In this document: positions 26,710-37,887 of the stretch, piece after piece | Numbering within the stretch: the first letter of the stretch is position 1 | How the letters are laid out: each line of letters opens with the position of its first letter | DNA from: Neobacillus sp. PS3-12 | GTDB taxonomy: Bacteria > Bacillota > Bacilli > Bacillales > Cytobacillaceae | Direction: 5' to 3' | Length of the DNA: 64,000 nt | Assembly (NCBI RefSeq): GCF_030915385.1 | Contig: NZ_CP133268.1 | Coordinates: 620,001-684,000 of the forward strand | The notes under the pieces: model-generated | The model's database searches: none | Seen by the model: the letters and a program-made list of their open reading frames with translations, nothing else | Told to the model about the DNA's origin: nothing | Position numbers and translations under genes: made by a program

Positions 26710-28208
26710 TGAACATCACTTCTTCCAAATGGATTTGTTACCATTCCTTCTGGCGGTGCCAACTCTTCAAGACTGCATGCACCCCTTTTATAATCTAAAT
26801 CCTCATCCATTTCACGACGTCCAGTTGGGATTACAAATCGCTCATTATATTTCGCCACAGCAAGTAATCGTGCCATACTTTCAAGTTCCTCAGGTGTCGT
26901 ATTTGCTTCTTCAAGGAGCTTACTTGTTTTCAAATGATCCATACCGCCAACTGTTTTTGCACGCATATGGACACGCATGGCCGCCATTTTTAAGAGTACC
27001 CTTCGAATAACACTCGTATCATCTGCAGATAACAGTGAGGCAAGGTATTCCATAGGAATTCTCATTTGATCGACAGCAGGAATGTATCCATCCGCACTCA
27101 AATCTTGTTCATTTGTAATATGACTCATGATTGGACTAAGCGGCGGCACATACCATACCATTGGTAATGTTCGGTATTCAGGGTGCAGTGGCAAGGCGAT
27201 TTTCCATTTCATTGCCAATTTATATACAGGAGAATCTTGAGCGCCTTGTATCCAGCTATAATTAATACCTTGTTTTTGAGCTTCTTCTATTACTTGTGGA
27301 TCAAAGGGATCTAAAAAGACTGAAAGCTGTGAAGGATATAACTCCTTTGGGTCCTCAACGGATGCAACTTCCTTTACTCTGTCTGCATCGTATAAAAGCA
27401 CACCGATATAACGAATTCTTCCTACACACGTCTCAGAACAAACAGTTGGAAGACCCGCTTCCGTTCTTGGATAGCAGAAATTACACTTTTCCGCTTTATG
27501 TGTATTCCAGTTATAATAAACCTTATGATATGGACAGCCATTCATACAAAACCGCCAGCCGCGGCAGGCATCTTGATCCACCAATACAATTCCGTCTTCG
27601 TCCCTTTTATATAGAGCACCGGAAGGACAGGATGCCACACAGGATGGATTCAAGCAATGCTCGCAAATCCTTGGCAAGTACATCATAAACGTTTTTTCAT
27701 ACTCCATCCGAATATGTTCCTGAAGTTTACGGACATTTGGATCCCTTGGGACTGTTTCACTACCACCTGCTAAGTCATCATCCCAGTTAGGCCCCCACTC
27801 AGGCTTGTCGAGATAATTACCTGTAATCGTTGATATAGGGCGAGCAACAGGAATACTCTCTCCCTTTTTCCGCTTATGAAGATGCTCAAAATCATAGGAC
27901 CATGGTTCATAATAATCGTCCATAGACGCCATGTTTGGATTAAAAAATATATTAGCTAATTTAGAAACAGGTCCCCCTGCCCTTAAACTTAATTTTCCAT
28001 TCCGTAACACCCAGCCGCCTTTAAAGTGATCAGTATTTTCCCATTCTTTTGGATATCCTGTTCCTGGTCTTGTCTCCACATTGTTGAACCATACGTATTC
28101 CATTCCAGGGCGGTTGGTCCATACATTTTTACATGTGACTGAGCAGGTATGACAACCTATACATTTATCAAGATGCATGACCATAGCCACTTGTGCTTTA
28201 ATCCTCAC
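26706..28208 (-). CDS. narH: Respiratory nitrate reductase beta subunit NarH, 500 aa
   Basis: Four Fe-S cluster motifs are visible: [47 protein letters not shown] (the Trp in place of one Cys makes the [3Fe-4S] site) and CNFCYPR...CSETCVGR. The protein relays electrons from NarI heme to NarG on the inner membrane face. The GTG start overlaps the narG stop by 11 bases. Confidence 0.96.
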   Translation of the reverse strand: MRIKAQVAMVMHLDKCIGCHTCSVTCKNVWTNRPGMEYVWFNNVETRPGTGYPKEWENTDHFKGGWVLRNGKLSLRAGGPVSKLANIFFNPNMASMDDYYEPWSYDFEHLHKRKKGESIPVARPISTITGNYLDKPEWGPNWDDDLAGGSETVPRDPNVRKLQEHIRMEYEKTFMMYLPRICEHCLNPSCVASCPSGALYKRDEDGIVLVDQDACRGWRFCMNGCPYHKVYYNWNTHKAEKCNFCYPRTEAGLPTVCSETCVGRIRYIGVLLYDADRVKEVASVEDPKELYPSQLSVFLDPFDPQVIEEAQKQGINYSWIQGAQDSPVYKLAMKWKIALPLHPEYRTLPMVWYVPPLSPIMSHITNEQDLSADGYIPAVDQMRIPMEYLASLLSADDTSVIRRVLLKMAAMRVHMRAKTVGGMDHLKTSKLLEEANTTPEELESMARLLAVAKYNERFVIPTGRREMDEDLDYKRGACSLEELAPPEGMVTNPFGRSDVQ

Positions 28209-31200
28209 GCCAATCGACCTCCTTTAACGGCCGGATAATTGCCATTGTGTCCCTTTGACTTCCTGTTGGTCCATAGTAATTAAATCCGTAGCTTAATTGT
28301 GAATATCCCCCAATCATATGGGTTGATTTCGGAACAATTCTTGTCACGCTATTATGGGTTCCTCCACGTACTTTATTAATTGTATTTGCTGGTACTCCCA
28401 TGGTTCGATCCTGTGCATGGTACATGTAGACTGCGCCCCGCGGCATCCTGTAGGTCAAAACAGCTCTTGCTGTTACGACGCCATTCCGATTGTAAACCTC
28501 AATCCAATCATTATCCTTAATCCCAATGGACGCGCCATCCTCTTCATTCATCCATACAACCTGCCAGCCTCGAAACAACTGAACCATATTCGTTGTATCC
28601 GTAAACATAGTATGGATCCCCCATTTTTGGTGCGGTGTCATATATCGCAAACTAATGGACTTACCAAGATTTTCGACTCCTTTCTCATTCTTTATAAACG
28701 CACCTTTTGTTATTGGCGGTATATACAATGGAAGCCCTTCACCATAGTCAAGCATTACCTCATGATCAAGATAAAAGCTTTGTCTTCCTGTAAGAGTTCG
28801 CCATGGAATATGAAACTCCTTATTTACAGTAAACGGTGAGTAACGTCGATTGTCTTTTTCCATACCGGTCCAGACAGGTGATGAAATTGCTTGGCGGGGT
28901 TGAATAGTCAGTGCATCTAATGTATAATCTTCTTCCTCACGTCCCTCAGGAATTTGGGCGAGTTTCTTCCCTGTTTTTGCCTCCAATGATTTCCATCCTT
29001 CAACCGCACGCTTTCCATTTGAAGCACCGGACATGAGAAGTATCGCATTAATTGCCTTTTTATCAGAGAATAAATCAGGATAACCTTTTCCAACACCTTC
29101 GTGCTTTGATGCTCCAAGGCGATCAAGCAATTCTCCATACACATTTTCTCCTGGATATTGTACAGCCTTTGTTCCATATCCAGTTTTTATATTTGGACCA
29201 ACAGTAATCCACATATCATATACATGGGGATAATCCCGTTTCACAATTGTAAAGTTGGGCATGGTCTTTCCTGGGATTGCCTCAACTTCGCCCTTTCGCC
29301 AGTCTTTTACTTTCCCAAACGGCTGAGCAATTTCATTTTTGGTATCATGGGCAAGCGGAGCCATAACGATATCTTCTTGAGCAGGAAGATGTTCTTTTGC
29401 CAGTTCGGAGAAGATTTTTGCTATCTCCCTAAAAGCATCCCAGTCACTTCTGGTCTCCCACGGCGGACTTATTGCTGCATTAAATGGATGAATAAACGGA
29501 TGTAAATCCGTGCTGCTAATATCATATTTTTCATACCATGTGGCCGCAGGCAAAATAATATCAGAAAAAAGTCCAGAGCTTGTCATTCGGAAATCCATAC
29601 TGACAAAGAGATCTGTCTTCCCTTCAGGGGGCTTTTCCGATATTTTTATATCCTCAGGCTGCCATGAGTTCTCAGTTTCTGCTAACAATGAATCAGATGA
29701 ACCAATTAAATGCTTCACAAAATACTCATGTCCTTTTCCACTATCACCTAGAAGGTTCGAACGCCAGTTGAAAAATACACGTGGATAATTCCGTGGATCA
29801 TTTGGATTTTCAATCGCAAAATCCAATTTTCCTTCTTTAAGCTGTTTTGCAATATCAGCTACAATTGCTTGATCATCAAGATTACGTTTACGAGCTTCGC
29901 TCATTATGTTAAGTGAATTTTGCGAAAGCTGCGGGAAACCAGGCAGCCAGCCTAAACGGACTGAAAGTGCATTAAAATCTGCTGGATGAATATTTGAATA
30001 TTTGCTGTCCCATTCTGTTTTTTCTTCATTTTTTTCGTACTCATATCGAAATTGCTCTGTTGCAAAATAAAAGAAGGATGTTCCATTCATAAACCTAGGG
30101 GCTTTTACCCAATCATTTGCAAAGGCAATTTGGGAAAACCCTTCTAATGGACGAACCTTTTCCTGCCCAACATAATGGGCCCAGCCACCACCGTTTACTC
30201 CTTGTGAACCAGTCAATAAAATAAGATTCAATATGGTACGGTAAATTTGATCACTGTGAAACCAGTGATTCGTTCCTCCTCCCATTGCAATCATTGATTT
30301 TCCCTTTGTGAGGGCAGCATTTTCGGCAAATTCTCTTGCTACCTGAATCACATGTTCTTTTTTTACACCGGTAATACTTTCTTGCCACGCTGGTGTATAT
30401 GGTCTATTTGTATCATTATAGTCAGTCGGATAATCTCCGATTAAATCCCTGTTTACACCTGAATGGGCAAGCATTAAATCAAAAACGGTTGTAATCACTA
30501 ATTGATTCCCAGACTTGTCCTTTATCTTTTTTATTGGTACCCCCCTATTGACCACACCCCCGTCCTTTTCTCCGAAGTATGGAAACTCTACTAGGGCAAT
30601 ACCATCTGATTCATCAAGAAAACTCATTTTTGGTTTTATTTCATTTAAATCAAGATTCCACTGACTCCCGTTATCCCACCTAAACCCTTCACTGCCATTG
30701 GGAATAGCAAAATTGTTCTTATTTTCATCCCATACTACTGTCTTCCATTCCCCCAGTTCTTGCTGATCGGAAAGATCCGATGCCCGCAAGAAACGATCTG
30801 AGCGGAAGTTTTCATTTGATTGATTTAAGATTATGAGGAACGGAAGATCAGTATATTGTTTGGCATACTCCATAAAGTAAGGAGTTTCTTTATCCACGTA
30901 AAATTCTTTTAAAATAACATGTGTCATTGCCATTGCCAATGCCCCATCTGTTCCAGCTTTTGCTGGCAGCCACATATCAGCAAATTTTTCATATTCTGCG
31001 TAATCCGGGCTTACCCCAACTACTTTTGTGCCGTTATACCTTGATTCCACCATAAAGTGTGCATCAGGTGTCCTCGTTTGCGGGATATTTGTGCCCCAAA
31101 TGATAAAATACTTTGAATTATACCAATCTCCACTTTCTGGCACATCCGTTTGGTCACCCCAAACCTGAGGTGAGGCCGGAGGCAAATCAGCATACCAATC

Positions 31201-31863
31201 ATAAAAACTTAATATGGTACCGCCAATTAACGATAAAAATCTTGCACCACCTGCGTAGCTAACCATTGACATTGCTGGTATTGGACTGAAACCCACAACT
31301 CTGTCAGGCCCATATTTCTTGATTGTATAAATTGAGGCAGCGGCAATCATTTGACAAACCTCTTTCCAGGATCCGCGCACAAACCCGCCTTTGCCTCTCG
31401 CTTTAACATATTGCTCACGTTTTTTGGGGTCAGTCACTATATTTTCCCATGCTTTAACAGGATTTTCGGCCCTTTCAAGCTCATCTTTCCAAAAAGCATA
31501 AAGATCCCCTCGAACATACGGGTACTTCACACGTGTAGGACTATATGTATACCATGAAAAACTTGCCCCTCGAGGGCACCCCCTTGGTTCATATTCAGGA
31601 AAATCATCACCAGTTGAAGGGTAATCAGTTTGCTGGGTTTCCCATGTGATAATTCCGCCCTTTACGTGGATTTTCCAGCTGCAGGAGCCTGTACAGTTTA
31701 CTCCATGTGTAGAGCGGACCACCTTGTCATGACCCCAACGATTTCGGTACACAGATTCCCAATCACGTGGACGTGGATTTTCCTCTGTCCATCCATCATT
31801 AATGCGCTCTCCCCGCGTCAAGTGTTTTAGGGAGTGCAATAAATTATTTTTGCTTTTTTCCAT
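28198..31863 (-). CDS. narG: Respiratory nitrate reductase alpha subunit NarG, 1221 aa
   Basis: Full-length catalytic subunit. The N-terminal [4Fe-4S] site is H53-x3-C57-x3-C61...C96 (THGVNCTGSC, EPRGCPRG), with the single His that marks NarG. Molybdo-bis-MGD binding blocks include WGTNIPQTRTPDAHFM, GGGTNHWFHSDQIYR and LTGSQGVNGGGWAHYVGQEK. It reduces nitrate to nitrite in the cytoplasm. Its start overlaps the small gene upstream by 20 bases, showing that the operon begins further up. No internal frameshift was seen in 3.7 kb. Confidence 0.97.
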   Translation of the reverse strand: MEKSKNNLLHSLKHLTRGERINDGWTEENPRPRDWESVYRNRWGHDKVVRSTHGVNCTGSCSWKIHVKGGIITWETQQTDYPSTGDDFPEYEPRGCPRGASFSWYTYSPTRVKYPYVRGDLYAFWKDELERAENPVKAWENIVTDPKKREQYVKARGKGGFVRGSWKEVCQMIAAASIYTIKKYGPDRVVGFSPIPAMSMVSYAGGARFLSLIGGTILSFYDWYADLPPASPQVWGDQTDVPESGDWYNSKYFIIWGTNIPQTRTPDAHFMVESRYNGTKVVGVSPDYAEYEKFADMWLPAKAGTDGALAMAMTHVILKEFYVDKETPYFMEYAKQYTDLPFLIILNQSNENFRSDRFLRASDLSDQQELGEWKTVVWDENKNNFAIPNGSEGFRWDNGSQWNLDLNEIKPKMSFLDESDGIALVEFPYFGEKDGGVVNRGVPIKKIKDKSGNQLVITTVFDLMLAHSGVNRDLIGDYPTDYNDTNRPYTPAWQESITGVKKEHVIQVAREFAENAALTKGKSMIAMGGGTNHWFHSDQIYRTILNLILLTGSQGVNGGGWAHYVGQEKVRPLEGFSQIAFANDWVKAPRFMNGTSFFYFATEQFRYEYEKNEEKTEWDSKYSNIHPADFNALSVRLGWLPGFPQLSQNSLNIMSEARKRNLDDQAIVADIAKQLKEGKLDFAIENPNDPRNYPRVFFNWRSNLLGDSGKGHEYFVKHLIGSSDSLLAETENSWQPEDIKISEKPPEGKTDLFVSMDFRMTSSGLFSDIILPAATWYEKYDISSTDLHPFIHPFNAAISPPWETRSDWDAFREIAKIFSELAKEHLPAQEDIVMAPLAHDTKNEIAQPFGKVKDWRKGEVEAIPGKTMPNFTIVKRDYPHVYDMWITVGPNIKTGYGTKAVQYPGENVYGELLDRLGASKHEGVGKGYPDLFSDKKAINAILLMSGASNGKRAVEGWKSLEAKTGKKLAQIPEGREEEDYTLDALTIQPRQAISSPVWTGMEKDNRRYSPFTVNKEFHIPWRTLTGRQSFYLDHEVMLDYGEGLPLYIPPITKGAFIKNEKGVENLGKSISLRYMTPHQKWGIHTMFTDTTNMVQLFRGWQVVWMNEEDGASIGIKDNDWIEVYNRNGVVTARAVLTYRMPRGAVYMYHAQDRTMGVPANTINKVRGGTHNSVTRIVPKSTHMIGGYSQLSYGFNYYGPTGSQRDTMAIIRPLKEVDWRED

Positions 31864-32140
31864 TTATACCACCCCTTCTGTTTATAAATTCACCCAGTGG
31901 ATTAAAATTCTCTCCCAGTAAACGAAATGATCTCTCTCCAGCGCTTAATTCCTCTACAAATACGTCCCAACTGACAGCATTTGCAGCAGCTAAAATGAGA
32001 CGTTGTAATGTATTTATATCGTCAATTTCATAGATTCTCCCTATTATCGCCCCAGTAAGATGACCAAATCTCATCTGCAATACAGCTATTAAATCTTCCC
32101 GATCATCAACCAGAAACGCATCAGATTCAAATGAAAACAA
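31844..32140 (-). CDS. Small protein upstream of narG, 98 aa, unknown
   Basis: Probable TTG start ten bases after AAGGAG (MFSFESDAFLVDDREDL). The middle (LQMRFGHLTGAIIGRIYEIDDINTLQRLILAAANAVSWDVFVEEL) is helical and resembles the C-terminal helical module of DUF4351-type proteins. It ends in a basic tail (NRRGGINGKKQK). It overlaps narG by 20 bases, so translation is coupled, which suggests a role in making or regulating nitrate reductase. No known Nar factor matches. Confidence 0.65.
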   Translation of the reverse strand: MFSFESDAFLVDDREDLIAVLQMRFGHLTGAIIGRIYEIDDINTLQRLILAAANAVSWDVFVEELSAGERSFRLLGENFNPLGEFINRRGGINGKKQK

Positions 32141-32156
32141 TAACTTACAACTCCTT

Positions 32157-32453
32157 CTAAAGCTTGATCATTTTATAGTAGTCAGCAATTAAAATAGACT
32201 TACATTTTTCTGCTGCTTCTTCAAAAAATTGAATGACAAAATTATCAGGATTTTCAGCCTGTATACAGCTGATATTTGTGGAAACGGAAAGAGAAAAATC
32301 AGAAGAAAACCTTAATGAAACAGTCATTCCATTGTTATTTTTCAAAACATGTGCCTGTACCTCATACGAATGGATGTGGTGATTTGAAAAGATTTCAATC
32401 ATCTTCATATACAATTGTGGTGCAGCAAAACGCAATAACCGTTCCTCTATCAT
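32157..32453 (-). CDS. Small protein of the nar operon, 98 aa, unknown
   Basis: ATG at 32453, six bases after AAGGTGG. It is a soluble alpha/beta protein (MIEERLLRFAAPQLYMKMIEIF, then HVLKNNNGMTVSLRFS, ending in FFEEAAEKCKSILIADYYKMIK) with no motif I can name. It lies 16 bases before the next small gene and 24 after the hemerythrin-like gene, so it belongs to the nar transcription unit. Confidence 0.65.
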   Translation of the reverse strand: MIEERLLRFAAPQLYMKMIEIFSNHHIHSYEVQAHVLKNNNGMTVSLRFSSDFSLSVSTNISCIQAENPDNFVIQFFEEAAEKCKSILIADYYKMIKL

Positions 32454-32476
32454 TTCATTCCACCTTCCATTTCTTG

Positions 32477-32908
32477 CTAATTAGTATCATTTGTATTTTT
32501 TAGGAGTTTATTCATTTCGTCTTCATTATGAATAGAATCAATTACGACTAGAGAATCCATTAATATTAACATCCACTCATTAATGTCATTGTTTGAAAGC
32601 TGTACTTTCAATTTCTCAACAATACGCCGCATCAAATCATGGTCTCGAGTAAGTTGTATAATAAGATGGTGTAACGCAGGGTTCTCTTTGACCATTTCGA
32701 TATATAAGCCTTCTTCTTCTGCCTCCGCATGTTTAAGTGTTCGCGATTCCCAATGCTCAACTAGCACTTCAGCAACCTGGAAAGCTTTTTCTTTTTGTTT
32801 TTTCTGTAAACACAACCGAAATAATTCATTTAATTCTTTTGCTTCATTTAAAGATGCCTCATGAATGGAAGAATGTGCATCTTGTTTCTTTAAACTAGGT
32901 CCAGACAA
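32477..32908 (-). CDS. Hemerythrin-like (HHE) protein heading the nar operon, 143 aa
   Basis: All-helical protein with spaced carboxylate and histidine residues: VEHWESRTLKHAEAEEEGLY (H...H-x3-E), PALHHLIIQLTRDHDLMRR and SIHNEDEM, as in HHE cation-binding domains. Such proteins bind a di-iron site and sense or handle O2, NO or iron. The spacing is not a perfect hemerythrin match, so iron binding is an inference. TTG start after AAGGATG. As first gene of a unit with two unknowns and narGHJI, it may sense nitrosative stress or help nitrate reductase. Confidence 0.6.
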   Translation of the reverse strand: MSGPSLKKQDAHSSIHEASLNEAKELNELFRLCLQKKQKEKAFQVAEVLVEHWESRTLKHAEAEEEGLYIEMVKENPALHHLIIQLTRDHDLMRRIVEKLKVQLSNNDINEWMLILMDSLVVIDSIHNEDEMNKLLKNTNDTN

Positions 32909-32978
32909 TATTGTCCCATCCTTTCGCCCGCTTTTATAGTATCCTAATCAACAGGATATTATTTCAAGATAATAAATT

Positions 32979-33008
32979 CATTGGAAATAATATTAATCTT
33001 TTCCAATG
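32979..33008. repeat. 9-bp inverted repeat upstream of the nar operon
   Basis: CATTGGAAA (32979-32987) and TTTCCAATG (33000-33008) are perfect arms around 12 AT-rich bases, 70-100 bases before the first gene of the nar unit. It is either an activator site or an RNA hairpin. Confidence 0.5.
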
Positions 33009-33181
33009 GGTTTATTTCTAAACCTCTACTCACCGAAAAACCCAAAAATCTATTTTCTGTTTATATTCCATCCAAAAAATACATTTGTCCTCCGTAGGAA
33101 GAATAAAACTTGATTCTTTTTGACTTTTGCGTAATAATAGAAACAAAATTTGAGAATTTTTATTGATCAGGAGATGTTAGG

Positions 33182-34543
33182 ATGAAGGTAGTAAAATTTG
33201 GTGGTTCTTCTTTAGCCTCAAGTGAACAATTAAATAAAGTATTTAATATCGTTATGTCAGATTCAGAGCGAAAAATTGTTGTTGTTTCGGCACCTGGTAA
33301 AAGATTTGCAGAAGATATCAAAGTGACTGATTTGTTAATTGCACTTGCCGAGAAAGCTCTTACTTCTAGTAATACAGATTCAGAATTAAATGCTGTACTA
33401 GAAAGGTATATGAATATTGCTAAAGATGTAGACCTTTCTCCTAACATTATTGATACAATTCGTGAGGATTTACTTAATCGGTTAAACGCTGATAAAACGA
33501 ATGTAGAGCAGTATATCGATCTATTAAAAGCTAGTGGTGAGGATAATAACGCTAAGCTTGTCGCTGCTTATTTCCAAAACAAAGGCGTTGAAGCAAGTTA
33601 CGTGGACCCTAAGGAAGCAGGTTTGCTTGTTACAAATGAACCTGGAAACGCTCAAGTATTACCAGATTCATATAATCGTATTTATCGGCTTCGTGAAAAA
33701 TCAGGAATTTTAATCTTCCCAGGTTTTTTCGGTTATAACGAAAATGGTGAAGTAGTAACCTTTTCACGAAGCGGCTCTGATATAACTGGTTCAATCCTGG
33801 CTAATGGAATTAAAGCTGATTTATACGAAAACTTTTCAGATGTTGATGCAGTGTATTCTGTTAACCCAAATATAATCAAAAACCCTAATGAAATTCGTGA
33901 GATCACGTTTAGAGAAATGAGAGAACTTGCTTATGGTGGTTTTTCTGTATTTCATGATGAGGCCTTATATCCTGCTTTTCTGGCTGGGATCCCTGTGAAT
34001 GTTAAAAATACAAATAATCCTACTGCACCCGGAACTTTAATCGTGAAACACCGAACAAACCAATACGGACCTGTGATTGGAATATCCAGTGAAAAAGGAT
34101 TTTGCAATATTTATGTTCGCAAATATTTGATGAACAGGGAAATTGGTTTTGGAAGCAGGTTATTAAAGATATTAGAAGATTACGGTTTATCCTATGAGCA
34201 TACTCCTTCTGGAATAGATGATTTATCTGTCATTTTACGTCATAGTCAGATGGACCAAGATTTGGAACAAGAAATCATTAGCAGAATTCAACATGAGCTT
34301 AAGGCGGATGAGGTACATGTTATTCCAAATATCGCCTTAATTATGGTAGTTGGTGAAGGAATGCGCCATAATATTGGAACAATGGCAAGAGCATCTAAAG
34401 CGCTAGCGCGAAGCACGATTAATATTGAAATGATTAACCAAGGTTCCTCTGAAGTAAGCATGATGTTTGGGGTAAAAGAAAAAGATGAGAAAAAAGCAGT
34501 TCAAGCACTTTACGAAGAATTTTTTGTAGGTGTAATGGTTTAA
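33182..34543 (+). CDS. Aspartokinase (class with C-terminal ACT domains, YclM/ThrD-like), 453 aa
   Basis: The N-terminus MKVVKFGGSSLASSEQL is the kinase start, and VVVSAPGKR, VVTFSRSGSDITGSILANG and LYENFSDVDAVYSVNP are the aspartate- and ATP-binding blocks. Two ACT domains follow (about 300-453, including NIYVRKYLM and ALIMVVGEGMRHNIGTMARASKAL). It phosphorylates aspartate, the first step to lysine, threonine and methionine. B. subtilis has three such enzymes; this one resembles YclM in length and in the SAPGKR and ACT features. No lysine riboswitch or T-box is visible in the short leader. ATG after AGGAGATG. Confidence 0.9.
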   Translation: MKVVKFGGSSLASSEQLNKVFNIVMSDSERKIVVVSAPGKRFAEDIKVTDLLIALAEKALTSSNTDSELNAVLERYMNIAKDVDLSPNIIDTIREDLLNRLNADKTNVEQYIDLLKASGEDNNAKLVAAYFQNKGVEASYVDPKEAGLLVTNEPGNAQVLPDSYNRIYRLREKSGILIFPGFFGYNENGEVVTFSRSGSDITGSILANGIKADLYENFSDVDAVYSVNPNIIKNPNEIREITFREMRELAYGGFSVFHDEALYPAFLAGIPVNVKNTNNPTAPGTLIVKHRTNQYGPVIGISSEKGFCNIYVRKYLMNREIGFGSRLLKILEDYGLSYEHTPSGIDDLSVILRHSQMDQDLEQEIISRIQHELKADEVHVIPNIALIMVVGEGMRHNIGTMARASKALARSTINIEMINQGSSEVSMMFGVKEKDEKKAVQALYEEFFVGVMV

Positions 34544-34560
34544 TCCAATTTCCGCTATCA

Positions 34561-34600
34561 TTAAAAGGGCTTACCGTTGTTGGTAAGCCCTTTTATTTTT
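34561..34600 (+). terminator. Terminator of the aspartokinase gene
   Basis: Stem AAAAGGGCTTACC / GGTAAGCCCTTTT with a 6-base loop and T run. Confidence 0.95.
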
Positions 34601-34783
34601 ATAAAATGGAAAGCAATTAGGATATTAGGGATTTCTGTTTTTCTCAATATAATATATTGTTCGGGATACACCAAAAGTATTGAAATACAATATGAAAGAG
34701 TTCCATATTAAACAGGTGATGGGAAATGGATTTTTAAAAGTGGTTATGTAACGGTTGGATTCACTAAGAATAGCTATTTTATA

Positions 34784-34918
34784 TTAATTTATAGTTGAGG
34801 TGCAATTTTTACTCTGATTTAATGATAAAAGGTATTTTGACTTTGGTTTGGTTAAACTTACTTTAATTCCTGCCTTTTTTAGTTTAACAACTAGCTCCGA
34901 AATTTGTTTTTTAGCCAT
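34784..34918 (-). CDS. Small basic hypothetical protein, 44 aa
   Basis: ATG at 34918 after AAGGTGG. The peptide MAKKQISELVVKLKKAGIKV then SLTKPKSKYLLSLNQSKN is very basic and helical with no membrane segment; it could bind nucleic acid. I do not recognise it. It stands alone between two convergent-looking units. Confidence 0.5.
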   Translation of the reverse strand: MAKKQISELVVKLKKAGIKVSLTKPKSKYLLSLNQSKNCTSTIN

Positions 34919-35025
34919 TTATTCCACCTTCTCTTTATTCACTTATCTAACAACATTCTACACCATATTTATGAATAAAGTGTGAAATTTAATAAATTTT
35001 TCCCGAAAAAATCCAATTAAAATTC

Positions 35026-35054
35026 TTGACATTTTAATGTTTTATCTGTAAATT
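35026..35054 (+). promoter_or_regulatory. SigA-type promoter of the ABC-F gene
   Basis: TTGACA at 35026-35031, 17-base spacer, TAAATT at 35049-35054, about 105 bases before the start codon. Confidence 0.6.
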
Positions 35055-35162
35055 AAATTTTTAGGCAAAATTTTTATATTTTCTTAATAACTAAAAAGAA
35101 TTCGCCCTTTCCTTTAATAAATGATATAATTTTGTCATATTTTGTGTTTGGAGGATTTAAAC

Positions 35163-36781
<1,619 letters not shown>

Positions 36782-36857
36782 TAATGATGGGCATAACGAG
36801 TAAACCGTTATGCCTTTTTTGTCCAACTCCAAAGCTCAATAGGTATTTTCACATTTC

Positions 36858-36995
36858 CTATTTGCTATGTTGCTTTTGTTTTTTATTTGCGGATGAACTC
36901 ATTTTGCTGCCTGTTTCTGTTGTTGTTGTCCCTTGGCCTTCTACTTGTGGAGAGGATAAACCAATTGTTGATGGATCTGCTTTACGTCTTCCCAT
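36858..36995 (-). CDS. YuzL-like small protein, 45 aa
   Basis: ATG at 36995 after TGGAGGTG. The peptide MGRRKADPSTIGLSSPQVEG then GQGTTTTETGSKMSSS and a Lys/Gln-rich end matches the layout of small YuzL-like spore proteins (basic start, proline/glycine middle, disordered end). It is below the usual length cut-off, and a plus-strand frame across it has no ribosome binding site. Confidence 0.7.
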   Translation of the reverse strand: MGRRKADPSTIGLSSPQVEGQGTTTTETGSKMSSSANKKQKQHSK

Positions 36996-37108
36996 AATTA
37001 CACCTCCATTTATTAGCTTTAGAATTCAGTAAGCATCTTATACGATGCTACTTAAGAATATTTGGGATAAAACTGTGGCAAGTTAATATCAGGAGGAGGT
37101 GTTTTTGG

Positions 37109-37351
37109 ATGGCAAAGATTGGAGTAGAACAATCTCTTACAAATGTACAACAGGCTCTTCGTCAAAAAGGATATGATGTTGTACAGTTAAAGCAGGAATC
37201 CGACGCAAACGACTGCGACTGCTGTGTCGTAACCGGACTTGATTCGAACGTTATGGGTATACAGGATACTTCCACGAAAGGCTCCGTCATCGATGCGAAC
37301 GGGATGTCCGCAGACGAGGTATGCCAAGAGGTTGAAAGCAGAATTAGATAA
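37109..37351 (+). CDS. YkuS family protein (UPF0180), 80 aa
   Basis: The whole sequence fits the UPF0180/YkuS family: [25 protein letters not shown], the cysteine patch [11 protein letters not shown], then [25 protein letters not shown]. Fold alpha/beta, cytosolic, function unknown; in Bacillus it is a conserved single gene. ATG after AGGAGGTG. Confidence 0.9.
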   Translation: MAKIGVEQSLTNVQQALRQKGYDVVQLKQESDANDCDCCVVTGLDSNVMGIQDTSTKGSVIDANGMSADEVCQEVESRIR

Positions 37352-37358
37352 GTTATTT

Positions 37359-37394
37359 AAGACTAAAGGAACATCTCCCCTTTAGTCTTTTTTA
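37359..37394. terminator. Bidirectional terminator
   Basis: AAGACTAAAG / CTTTAGTCTT with an 11-base loop and T run. Confidence 0.85.
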
Positions 37395-37799
37395 ATCATC
37401 TCTTTTTGCATAAAGATTCACTTTAGGTCCTTCTGAAGTTTGAGTTTTCTCCATTTTCTTTTTCGTTAACGTTCGTTTGTTTTCTTCCTCATTTGGCTTT
37501 GGAATAAATTCACTTCCATATGTTGCACCAATGTTTAATTTTCCCTTTAATTCCTTGATCCCTAATTGCCCAAAATTGTTATTTAGTTCATATTTATCAA
37601 GAACGATTTTATCTATATGGACTTTTTCGATGATAATCGGCGGGTCCTTCGCTTCTAGTTGTTCTTGTTTTTCCAGTTTGATTTTAGCAATGGTTTCCTT
37701 TAATTCTTCAATATTTGTTTCTAAGAAGGATATCTTTTTCTTTAATTCTTGTTCATAATCATCTTTACTGAATATTTGGAATAAACCTTTTAATGACAT
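37392..37799 (-). CDS. Coiled-coil protein with GerPC-like end, 135 aa
   Basis: Residues about 12-50 form a coiled coil (YEQELKKKISFLETNIEELK). They are followed by IIIEKVHIDKIVLDKYELNN and KELKGKLNIGATYG, which resembles the end of spore germination proteins of the GerPC type (xxRIEYxFDQLKVExLxGTLNIG). A basic disordered tail closes it. A coat or inner-surface role in spores is possible. It is upstream of nothing obvious and next to an Hsp20-like gene of the same direction. Confidence 0.6.
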   Translation of the reverse strand: MSLKGLFQIFSKDDYEQELKKKISFLETNIEELKETIAKIKLEKQEQLEAKDPPIIIEKVHIDKIVLDKYELNNNFGQLGIKELKGKLNIGATYGSEFIPKPNEEENKRTLTKKKMEKTQTSEGPKVNLYAKRDD

Positions 37800-37887
37800 T
37801 CAGTAAACGCCCCTTAATTAAACCTTTTTATCTAATTATATGGAAACGATGGTTTTAACATGTCCATTTAAAAGCTGGAACTACCCT

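Noticed and set aside
34620..34760. Minus-strand segment with a resolvase-like helix-turn-helix look (FGVSRTIYYIEKN)
   Set aside because: Too short, no start, not flanked by other recombinase sequence; probably chance.
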